This document shows, one piece after another, positions 1-6,042 of a stretch of DNA of 7,183 nucleotides. The notes beneath the pieces are model-generated. The model had not been told where the DNA came from. It saw only the letters and a list, made by a program, of their open reading frames with translations, and did not search any database. Numbering within the stretch: the first letter of the stretch is position 1; each line of letters begins with the position of its first letter. A program made the position numbers and the translations under genes. The DNA comes from Azoarcus sp. (GTDB lineage: Bacteria; Pseudomonadota; Gammaproteobacteria; Burkholderiales; Rhodocyclaceae), in the NCBI GenBank assembly GCA_023230755.1, contig JALNWS010000199.1:1-7183 (forward strand). The letters run 5' to 3'.

Positions 1-117
1 CGTCTGACTGCAGGCAAAATCGCCGCAACTCAGATCCCAGTTCCAGGCGGCCGACGCTGCACCACTGAAGGCCGACAGCCCCGACACAAGAAGCGCAACT
101 GCTGTGTATTTTTTCAT
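1..117 (-). CDS. Secreted small protein, N-terminal fragment (candidate exosortase/PEP-CTERM substrate)
   Basis: This is the first 39 codons of a gene that continues past the left edge of the window. The product starts MKKYTAVALLVSGLSAFSGA and reads as a classical Sec signal peptide: two lysines, a hydrophobic core, then a small-residue cleavage region (ASA or SAA, about residues 22-24). The mature part begins with Trp-Asn-Trp and has cysteines near residues 31 and 36. The start is well supported, because GAGGAT lies 6 bases upstream of the ATG and a sigma-54 promoter lies further upstream. The gene follows prsT on the same strand but has its own promoter. I do not recognise the family from this fragment. 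That it is a PEP-CTERM protein is inference from the neighbouring prsT and the promoter type; the sorting signal would be at the missing C terminus. It could equally be another RpoN-controlled secreted protein. Confidence 0.8.
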   Translation of the reverse strand, partial: MKKYTAVALLVSGLSAFSGAASAAWNWDLSCGDFACSQT

Positions 118-148
118 TTTGAAATCCTCGGCATTTTGACCAAATTTT

Positions 149-165
149 AGCAAAAATCGCGCCAG
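149..165 (-). promoter_or_regulatory. Sigma-54 (RpoN) -24/-12 promoter for the secreted protein
   Basis: On the minus strand this reads CTGGCGCGATTTTTGCT. It matches the sigma-54 consensus YTGGCACGRNNNTTGCW at every fixed position except one (A to G in GGCAC). The invariant GG and GC are separated by the required 10 bases. The predicted transcription start falls near position 138, about 21 bases before the ATG, which leaves just enough leader for the GAGGAT ribosome binding site. Motif, spacing, strand and distance to the start codon all agree. A sigma-54 promoter requires an enhancer-binding activator. In genomes with prsT this is often PrsR, but which activator acts here is inference. Confidence 0.8.
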
Positions 166-183
166 AATTAGTTTGCCCTTATT

Positions 184-196
184 TTTCAACAACTTA
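184..196 (+). promoter_or_regulatory. Possible IHF binding site
   Basis: The plus strand reads TTTCAACAACTTA, which fits the IHF consensus WATCAANNNNTTR with one mismatch (second position). It is centred roughly 50 bases upstream of the predicted transcription start of the sigma-54 promoter, between that promoter and the candidate activator site. This is where IHF commonly bends DNA at sigma-54 promoters. The surrounding DNA is very A/T-rich, so a chance match is quite possible. Confidence 0.35.
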
Positions 197-227
197 AAAT
201 CACATTAAAACGCGATAAAAGCAAGAA

Positions 228-244
228 TGTAAAATTTTTCGACA
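228..244. promoter_or_regulatory. Possible upstream activator site (imperfect dyad)
   Basis: The plus strand reads TGTAAAATTTTTCGACA, an imperfect dyad with TGT and ACA ends and matching inner AA/TT pairs. It is centred about 100 bases upstream of the predicted start of the sigma-54 promoter, a typical distance for an NtrC-type enhancer site. I have no binding consensus for PrsR to compare with, so the call rests only on symmetry and position. Confidence 0.22.
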
Positions 245-257
245 CCTTTGCACGCCA

Positions 258-3065
258 CTACCGACTGACCTTGCGCAGCAATTCGCGCGCTTCGAGTTCG
301 CCTTCGAAAGCCCGCCCATCCTTGAGCGCTGACTCGAGTTCTCGTCGTGCCTCTGCCTGCCTGTTCATTTCTGCAAGCACGTAGCCCAGATGCCACTTGA
401 TGTCCGCGCTGTCAGGCATGCGCAAGCGGGCTTCACGCAGATGGGGCAGCGCTTCTTCAAAACGTTTCTCGCGCGCCAGCGCCCACCCCAGCGTATCCCG
501 CGCATTTGCGCTCTCCGGCGCTCGCGCAACGGATTGCTCGGCCATCTGGATTGCAGCCGGGTCGTGCAACTGGATCAGGACATTGGCAAGATTGTTATAA
601 ACGCTGCCATCCGCACCGTTCTTCGCTACAAGCTTCATGTACTCGGCCTTGGCCGCGGGCCAGTCTCGCGCCTGCGCGTGGAGGTCGGCCAAGGTCCGTC
701 GCACCCGGCCATCCTCAGGATGCGCCTTGAGCCACTGCGTGAGCAGAGGAACACCACCTTTCGGATCACGCTGTGCGATGAAGACATTGACCTGGCGCAG
801 CAAGGATTCGGCAGACGGTGTCAGTTTTGACGCCTGCCGATACGCATCACCCGCCAGCTTGTAATCCTTGCGCGCCAGCGCGACGTCGCCAGTCAGTGAA
901 AAGCCTCTCGCATTCGACGGATGAGCCGCACGCAGCGCTGCAACCCGTTTCTCAGCGCCATCAAGATCCCTTGCAGCCAAGGCGGCCTCGGTTGCGAGGA
1001 TCATCGCACCCGCATCGTTCGCATGCCCCTGAAGGGCTTTCTGTGCGCTGTAGGCAGCCCCGCTGACATCCGATGCCGCCAACTGCAGATAGCCCACCCT
1101 GACCAGCGCAGCGGCATCGAACTCGGCCAGGCGTGTCATGTCCTTCAGCACCTGCTGCGCCGACTTGAGTGCACCGACATCGATCTCCGCGCGTGCAAGC
1201 GCTTCCAGCACCACCAGGTCGTCACGCTGCCTGACTGACAGTGCTCGCGCCGCTTCCCGCGCCCCCAGCTTGTCCCCCGTGGCCGAACGCAATTCGATGA
1301 GCCCCAGGCCGATTCTCGCATCGTCGGGCTGCTCTGCCGCAGCCTTTTCAATCCAGCGCAAAGCCTCGTCGAGCCGACCCGCACGTCGTTCGAGCAAAGC
1401 GGATTCAAACATCGCAGTCGCGTCCCGCCTATCGACATGCAACATCTGGGCGTAGGCCTTCCTCGCTTCTTCGAAGTGCCCCGCCTCAACATCGAGGCGA
1501 GCGAGATTGAGCCGCGCCGACTTGAACCCTGCATCGTATTGCAGGGCCTCCGCATAGGCACGGCGCGCACCGGCAATGTCTGCACTCGCGCCCTTCACGA
1601 TCCCCATCAGGTTCAGCACCGCGGGGTTGCCCGGAAGCGCTGCGTTCAGGCGCTGCACGACGGCAAGTGCGTTCTTGGTGTCACCTTGCCGCATGTACAG
1701 GTTGGTCAGGGGCATTGCGAGCGTGAGGTCAGCGGGCGCCTTATCGAACGCAGCCTGAAGGTTTTTGGCGGCATCATCGGAATTGCCCTGACCAAGCTGG
1801 CTGAAGCCCAAGGATGCCCGCAGCCCCGCATCGACCCCACCGCGCGCGACCGCGCGTTCGAGCACATCAGAAGCCTTGGAATATCGTTTCTGGCCGAGAT
1901 AGGCGCGACCCAGCAAGTGCAAGGCCTGCGGATCATCCGGCTGCGCCCTGAGCACCTGCTCCAGCAGGCTTATCGCACGCGGATAGTCTTCGGTATCGAC
2001 ATAAACCGCAGCAAGCAACTTGCGCGCACCGAAATTGCGCGGGTAGCGCGAAACCAGCACGTCGAGGTACTTGCGCGCCTTCTCATACTGGCGCCCGGCG
2101 TGATGCGCCAGCGCGCCAGTCATCAGCAACTGTTCCTGGCCTGCAACCCATTCCGGCGGAAGCGCATCGACAAGCCTTGCGACATTTTCGAGATGCAAGG
2201 CCGCGGCCTGGGAATCTCCTCGCCGGCCGGCAAGAAGTGCGCGCAGATACGCCACTCGCGGCTCGAACGGCGCGAGCACCGCAAGCGCCGCAAGGTCCTC
2301 GTCTGCGTCCGCATCGCGACCGAGGTCGATCAGGATGCCCGCGCGCGCGACGCGCGCGTCCAGATACTTGGGCTGTACCGCAATCGCCTGTTCATAACCC
2401 TTGAGCGCGTCGTCGAGTTTTCCCGCCGCATGCGCAACCGAGGCGCGGGCATTGAGCGCCTCCGCGCTGTCTGGCGCCAGGTCGACGGCGCGGATTGCCA
2501 ATTCCCGCGCGGCTTCCCCCTTCCCCGCAGCGAGCAGGACCGGCACCTCGGCCACGAGTGGGGCGATCGAAGCAGGGTCGATCGCACGCGCATCGGCAAA
2601 GCTGCCCGTAGCCTCCGCAAGCATGCCCAGCGCAGCGTATGCCTTGCCACGCAGCACCAGCACCTCGAGTCGCGTCGCAGCAGGCAAGCCTTCGGCAGGA
2701 ATCGAGTCGATCAGCAGCTTCGACCTGCCCTGCATCAGATAGATGCGCCCCAGCGGAACGGCCACTTCGGCGCGGCTCACGCCCAGCTTGAGGGCTTCAC
2801 GAAACTCAACCTCCGCCGGCCCAGCATCGCCACCTTCGAGATAGGCCTTGGCGAGCAGCAGATGCGCAGCGAGCATGTTTCGGTCCTGCTGCAAGGCATT
2901 CTTGAGCTGGATGATTGCGCCAGGCAAATCCTGCTTGCTGAAGCGGGACAGACCATCTTCGTAGTACCGGCTGGCCTCGACCGCATCCGCGTGCGCAGGA
3001 AGCGCCAGTGCCAGAAGCAGCGGCAAAACAGCAATACGAAGGGAGCGGGGGATTCGACTGTTCAT
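258..3065 (-). CDS. prsT: PrsT, exosortase A/PEP-CTERM system TPR-repeat protein
   Basis: The 935-residue product has a Sec signal peptide of about 26 residues (cleavage after LPAHA). Tetratricopeptide repeats then run from about residue 28 to the C terminus, seen as recurring helix pairs with Gly/Ala at turn positions and repeated A.. ..P patterns every ~34 residues. Length and layout fit the PrsT family, which occurs only in exosortase A genomes that also carry the PrsK sensor kinase and PrsR regulator. Family knowledge suggests protein-protein contacts in the cell envelope, linked to expression or export of PEP-CTERM proteins; the exact role is unsettled. The ATG at 3065 was chosen because it directly precedes the signal peptide; the reading frame stays open for 73 codons further upstream, but that stretch would bury the signal. 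A weak GGAAG lies 11 bases before the ATG. Oddly, the whole protein has no cysteine, hence no lipobox, though the family was originally described as a lipoprotein. prsK, prsR and xrtA are not in the window. Confidence 0.9.
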   Translation of the reverse strand: MNSRIPRSLRIAVLPLLLALALPAHADAVEASRYYEDGLSRFSKQDLPGAIIQLKNALQQDRNMLAAHLLLAKAYLEGGDAGPAEVEFREALKLGVSRAEVAVPLGRIYLMQGRSKLLIDSIPAEGLPAATRLEVLVLRGKAYAALGMLAEATGSFADARAIDPASIAPLVAEVPVLLAAGKGEAARELAIRAVDLAPDSAEALNARASVAHAAGKLDDALKGYEQAIAVQPKYLDARVARAGILIDLGRDADADEDLAALAVLAPFEPRVAYLRALLAGRRGDSQAAALHLENVARLVDALPPEWVAGQEQLLMTGALAHHAGRQYEKARKYLDVLVSRYPRNFGARKLLAAVYVDTEDYPRAISLLEQVLRAQPDDPQALHLLGRAYLGQKRYSKASDVLERAVARGGVDAGLRASLGFSQLGQGNSDDAAKNLQAAFDKAPADLTLAMPLTNLYMRQGDTKNALAVVQRLNAALPGNPAVLNLMGIVKGASADIAGARRAYAEALQYDAGFKSARLNLARLDVEAGHFEEARKAYAQMLHVDRRDATAMFESALLERRAGRLDEALRWIEKAAAEQPDDARIGLGLIELRSATGDKLGAREAARALSVRQRDDLVVLEALARAEIDVGALKSAQQVLKDMTRLAEFDAAALVRVGYLQLAASDVSGAAYSAQKALQGHANDAGAMILATEAALAARDLDGAEKRVAALRAAHPSNARGFSLTGDVALARKDYKLAGDAYRQASKLTPSAESLLRQVNVFIAQRDPKGGVPLLTQWLKAHPEDGRVRRTLADLHAQARDWPAAKAEYMKLVAKNGADGSVYNNLANVLIQLHDPAAIQMAEQSVARAPESANARDTLGWALAREKRFEEALPHLREARLRMPDSADIKWHLGYVLAEMNRQAEARRELESALKDGRAFEGELEARELLRKVSR

Positions 3066-3104
3066 GACTCGCGAGACTTCCGGATTAAGACGTATCGAGT
3101 GTGC

Positions 3105-3110
3105 AATATA
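3105..3110 (-). promoter_or_regulatory. Possible -10 element for prsT
   Basis: TATATT on the minus strand would give a transcription start near 3098 and a leader of about 33 bases before the prsT ATG. No recognisable -35 lies 16-18 bases upstream, so the promoter may be activator-dependent or located elsewhere. The element is flanked by TGCA copies at 3102-3105 and 3111-3114. Confidence 0.25.
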
Positions 3111-3268
3111 TGCAAAAAGTGGAAAAAGGGCCGTTAAATCCTCCCTCACCACGCGCAACTCTGCATCCACGCGAAAGACATAACGCCAGCAACCGACGCT
3201 TTTGTCATATTCATCAGCAACGACAGTTTGGCGCCCGCAGCGCGCCGGACATGCATTTTCGCCCTGCA

Positions 3269-3282
3269 GCGCCGGCCGGCGC
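3269..3282. repeat. Perfect 14-base GC palindrome
   Basis: GCGCCGGCCGGCGC is identical to its reverse complement over 14 bases. It sits in the divergent intergenic region about 57 bases before the antiporter start. It has no loop and no T-tract, so it is not a typical terminator. It could be a regulatory protein site or a chance product of high GC content. Confidence 0.5.
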
Positions 3283-3291
3283 ACGGCTTGC

Positions 3292-3307
3292 TTGCATTAC
3301 ACTGCAA
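3292..3307. promoter_or_regulatory. TTGCA-N6-TGCAA dyad upstream of the antiporter gene
   Basis: Two five-base inverted arms (3292-3296 and 3303-3307) are separated by six bases, and the dyad ends about 32 bases before the antiporter ATG. This is the size and place of a repressor or activator operator near the promoter. No regulator can be named from the sequence. Confidence 0.25.
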
Positions 3308-3338
3308 GGCATACCAACGATAAAGTCGCAGCACATTC

Positions 3339-5078
3339 ATGGAAGCACACGCAGCCTTCCCTTTCCTGAAGGAGACCATCCTCTTCCTCGCGCTGTCGGG
3401 AATCCTGATTCCGCTCCTGGCCCGGCTGCGCATCAACCCGGTCCTCGGCTTCCTGTCCGTGGGGACATTGCTGGGCCCCTACGGGCTGGCGAGTTTCAGC
3501 GACACCATGCCGTGGCTGAGTTACGTCACCTTTTCACGCCAGGACGACGTTGAAACCCTTGCCGAACTGGGCGTGATCTTCCTCATGTTCATGATCGGGC
3601 TCGAGATGTCCATCGACCGCCTGTGGTCGATGCGCAAGCTGGTGTTCGGCCTTGGCAGCCTGCAGGTCGGGCTCACCACACTCGTGATCGTCGTGGTGGC
3701 GGCCGGCTTCGGTCATGGCACAGAGGCCTCGGTCGTGCTCGGGCTCGCGCTGTCCTTCTCGTCCACGGCCATCGTGATGCAGTTGCTGATCCAGCGCCGC
3801 GAGCTCGGCACGCCGCTTGGGCAGGCCGCCTTCGCCATCCTGCTGCTGCAGGATCTGGCCGTGGTGCCGCTGCTGGTACTGATCAGCATCCTTGGTGCCA
3901 ACGACAGTGACGGCAGTTTCGGGGTCCTGCTCGGCACCGCCGCCATCAAGGGGCTGGTGACGGTCGGACTGATCTATCTTGTCGGGCGCCGCGTGGTGCG
4001 TCCGGTCTTCCATCAGATCGCAACAAACCGCCAGCCCGACACTTTCATGGCGCTCACCCTGCTGTCGACGCTTGGCGTTGCGGCGCTGACCTGGGCTGCA
4101 GGGCTATCGATGGCGCTGGGCGCGCTGCTGGCAGGCCTGATCATTGCCGAGACCGAGTTCAGACACGAAGTCGAGGTCACCATCGAGCCCTTCAAGGGCT
4201 TGCTGATGGGCCTGTTCTTTCTCTCGGTCGGCATGGGCATCGACCTCAGGGCGCTGTTCGCGGAGCCGCTGTGGACACCGTTGTCGGTGGTCGGGCTGAT
4301 CCTGATCAAGGGCACCATCATCTTCTGCCTGTTACGTGCGTTTGGCCTCACCTGGGGACGCGCGGCCGAGGGCGGATTGCTGCTCGGTCAGGGCAGCGAA
4401 TTTGCCTTCATCGTGATCGGGCTGGCGCTGTCCTTCAATGTTCTGCCGCGCGATACGGGGCAGTTCATGCTCCTCGTGGTCGGTCTGAGCATGCTCGCAG
4501 CCCCCCTCGTAGCCCGCCTCGGCAGCATGATCGGCGCCCATTTCGAGCGCCGTCAGGTACAGCGCGAGCTGCCCGAATCCAGCGAGTTCGGTGAAATGCG
4601 CGGCCACGTCATCATTGCCGGTTACGGCCGCGTCGGACAAATGGTCGGGCAGTTGCTGGCTGAACAGGGCGTTCCGCATCTGGCCATCGAAAGCGATGCC
4701 AAGCTCGTCGCCAGGCAGCGCAAGGAGGGAATTCCAGTCATCTACGGCGATGCCAGTCGCCCCGAGCTCCTTCGCCGCCTGCGCCTCGACCGTGCACAGG
4801 CGGTAGTGCTGACCATGGATCACGTGGCCGCCGCCATTCATGCGGTCAAGGGCGTGCGCCAGACCATGCCACACATCCGCATCATTGCCCGTGCGCGCGA
4901 CGAAAAACATGCCCTGGCGCTGCGCGAGGCGGGCGCGAGCTCAGTGGTACCGGAGACGCTGGAATCGAGCCTCAAACTCGCAGGATCGGTACTCGAAACA
5001 CTCGGCGTGCCGTCCGACGCAGCCGCCCGCCTGCTTGAGCAGGAACGCGAACGACGCATCACCGCTTTCCGCGATTGA
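3339..5078 (+). CDS. KefB/KefC-type monovalent cation:proton antiporter (CPA2) with TrkA-N domain
   Basis: This 579-residue inner-membrane protein would exchange K+ or Na+ for protons. Residues ~12-396 are a CPA2 exchanger domain of about 12-13 hydrophobic helices. Signature parts are the ion-site motif LLLQDLAVVPLL (Gln171-Asp172), Lys324 in a late helix, GQGSEFAF (350-357), and the cytoplasmic loop RHEVEVTIEPFKGLL (275-289), which corresponds to the KefC regulatory loop. Residues ~421-540 form a Rossmann RCK/TrkA-N domain with GYGRVG (428-433) and an acidic Glu451 at the end of the second strand, the expected nucleotide-binding residue. Gln-Asp rather than Asp-Asp at the ion site is KefC-like. 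No KefF/KefG-type ancillary gene is adjacent, so glutathione gating is unproven. Length is close to the YbaL and Kef families, which cannot be separated confidently here. The start lacks a clear Shine-Dalgarno but puts helix 1 at the expected place. The gene diverges from prsT. Confidence 0.9.
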   Translation: MEAHAAFPFLKETILFLALSGILIPLLARLRINPVLGFLSVGTLLGPYGLASFSDTMPWLSYVTFSRQDDVETLAELGVIFLMFMIGLEMSIDRLWSMRKLVFGLGSLQVGLTTLVIVVVAAGFGHGTEASVVLGLALSFSSTAIVMQLLIQRRELGTPLGQAAFAILLLQDLAVVPLLVLISILGANDSDGSFGVLLGTAAIKGLVTVGLIYLVGRRVVRPVFHQIATNRQPDTFMALTLLSTLGVAALTWAAGLSMALGALLAGLIIAETEFRHEVEVTIEPFKGLLMGLFFLSVGMGIDLRALFAEPLWTPLSVVGLILIKGTIIFCLLRAFGLTWGRAAEGGLLLGQGSEFAFIVIGLALSFNVLPRDTGQFMLLVVGLSMLAAPLVARLGSMIGAHFERRQVQRELPESSEFGEMRGHVIIAGYGRVGQMVGQLLAEQGVPHLAIESDAKLVARQRKEGIPVIYGDASRPELLRRLRLDRAQAVVLTMDHVAAAIHAVKGVRQTMPHIRIIARARDEKHALALREAGASSVVPETLESSLKLAGSVLETLGVPSDAAARLLEQERERRITAFRD

Positions 5079-5112
5079 GCGGGGCTCACTTCGAGCTTCG
5101 CCCCCGAGCGGC

Positions 5113-5118
5113 TAAACT
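5113..5118 (+). promoter_or_regulatory. Possible -10 element just upstream of gltI-like gene
   Basis: TAAACT lies 6 bases before the ATG at 5125, with no clear -35. If used, transcription would start at about the A of that ATG. The gltI mRNA would then be leaderless from 5125, or carry a ~27-base leader if the ATG at 5152 is the true start. Neither ATG has a Shine-Dalgarno sequence. Confidence 0.3.
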
Positions 5119-5124
5119 GCAGAT

Positions 5125-6042
5125 ATGTCCGAACCGACCCGGCCCGACCGCATGAATCCCTTTCCCCGGCTTGCCCTCTTACTGGGCTCGCTCCTCGTCG
5201 CTACGGCATCGCTCGCAGCGCCCGGCACACTGGATCGCATTCACGCCCAGGGCGTCATTCACCTTGGCTACCGCGTGTCCTCCGCCCCGTTCTCCTATCT
5301 GGATGCGAATGGCGAGGTGCAAGGCTACTCCCATGCTTTTGCGCTTCGGATCGTAGAGGCCGTACGCCACCATCTCAGACTGAAGACAATCGAGATCAAG
5401 CTGGTACCGATCACCTCGCAGAACCGTTTCCTGCTGGTGGACAGCGGCCGCATCGATCTTGAGTGTGGGTCGACAACCCACAATCGCGACCGCGAGCGTC
5501 TGGCGACGTTCTCGAACACGCTGTTCATCGCAGGCACCCGCCTGCTGACCCGCAGCAACAGCCGGATTCACGATCTCGACGATCTTGGCGGCAAGCGCGT
5601 GGTGACCACTGCCGGCACAACGTCGGACCAACTGCTGCACCGCCTGAACGCAGAGCGTGAGACCGCGATGACGATACTGTCTGCACGCGACCACGACGAC
5701 GCCTTCGCCACACTGGAAGCCGGGCGTGCAAGCGCCTACATGATGGACGACGCACTCCTGTACGGCGCGCGCGCAAAAGCGGCGAAGCCCTCAGACTGGC
5801 GGGTCACCGGAAAGCCGCAATCCTTCGAGGCCTACGCCTGCATGCTGAAGAAGGGGGATCTCGCCTTCAAGCGTGTCGTCGACCAGGCCATCGCCACAAG
5901 CATGCGCAGCGGCGAGGCAGAGAAGCTCTATCTGCAATGGTTCACCCGGCCCATTCCGGCACACGGGCTGAATCTTGAATTTCCGCTGTCCGAGGCCATG
6001 CGGGCGCTGTTCAGAAACCCGAACGACGAGCCATTCGAATGA
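5125..6042 (+). CDS. gltI: GltI-like glutamate/aspartate ABC transporter substrate-binding protein
   Basis: This 305-residue periplasmic solute-binding protein probably captures glutamate/aspartate for an ABC importer. The signal peptide ends near residues 31-32 (hydrophobic run LALLLGSLLVATASLA). The mature part follows E. coli GltI closely: VPITSQNR (94-101), ECGSTTHNRDRE (113-124), GTRLLT (137-142), AGTTSDQLL (163-171), ARDHDDAF (187-194), AYMMDDALL (204-212), GKPQSFEAYACML (229-241) and SGEAEKLYLQWF (262-273). The Ser/Thr/Arg residues in the first two blocks and His190 are at ligand-binding positions known in that family. An in-frame ATG at 5152 (Met10) would give a more compact signal peptide and is a real alternative start. 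Unlike the usual gltIJKL arrangement, no permease or ATPase gene follows; instead an asparaginase gene overlaps the stop codon. The transporter partners may be elsewhere, or the protein may serve a sensor or a shared permease. Confidence 0.9.
   Translation: MSEPTRPDRMNPFPRLALLLGSLLVATASLAAPGTLDRIHAQGVIHLGYRVSSAPFSYLDANGEVQGYSHAFALRIVEAVRHHLRLKTIEIKLVPITSQNRFLLVDSGRIDLECGSTTHNRDRERLATFSNTLFIAGTRLLTRSNSRIHDLDDLGGKRVVTTAGTTSDQLLHRLNAERETAMTILSARDHDDAFATLEAGRASAYMMDDALLYGARAKAAKPSDWRVTGKPQSFEAYACMLKKGDLAFKRVVDQAIATSMRSGEAEKLYLQWFTRPIPAHGLNLEFPLSEAMRALFRNPNDEPFE

Larger units (their letters stand above)
3066..3338. other. Divergent intergenic region between prsT and the antiporter gene
   Basis: This 273-base gap must hold the promoters of both divergent genes. 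For prsT the best -10 candidate is TATATT (minus strand, 3105-3110) with no good -35. For the antiporter, TAAAGT at 3321-3326 is -10-like, again without a good -35, and no clear Shine-Dalgarno precedes its ATG. There is no sigma-54 motif. A 14-base GC palindrome (3269-3282) and a TTGCA dyad (3292-3307) are the only other structures I noticed. No convincing RNA gene, riboswitch or small protein was seen. Confidence 0.6.

Noticed and set aside
1437..3137. Long open frame (566 codons) on the plus strand, antisense to prsT
   Set aside because: It lies within the prsT coding region, has an Arg-, Gln- and His-rich composition typical of a GC-rich shadow frame, and shows no domain. prsT on the other strand has clear TPR repeats and a signal peptide.
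3066..3284. N-terminal extension of prsT by 73 codons to an upstream ATG
   Set aside because: The added residues have no recognisable domain and would place the clear signal peptide in the middle of the protein. The ATG at 3065 directly precedes the signal peptide and gives a family-like length.
3066..3338. Sigma-54 promoter for prsT
   Set aside because: The TTGCA and TTGCT words upstream of prsT have no GG at the required 10-base spacing.
3101..3553. Plus-strand open frame crossing the intergenic region into the antiporter gene
   Set aside because: It is out of frame with the well-supported antiporter gene, rich in Pro, Arg and His, and has no recognisable domain or start signal.
5081..5104. 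Hairpin potential (GCTC-ACTTC-GAGC within GGGG/CCCC flanks) after the antiporter gene
   Set aside because: The inner stem is only four bases, the outer arms are offset by a bulge, and no T-tract follows. It is not a convincing rho-independent terminator.
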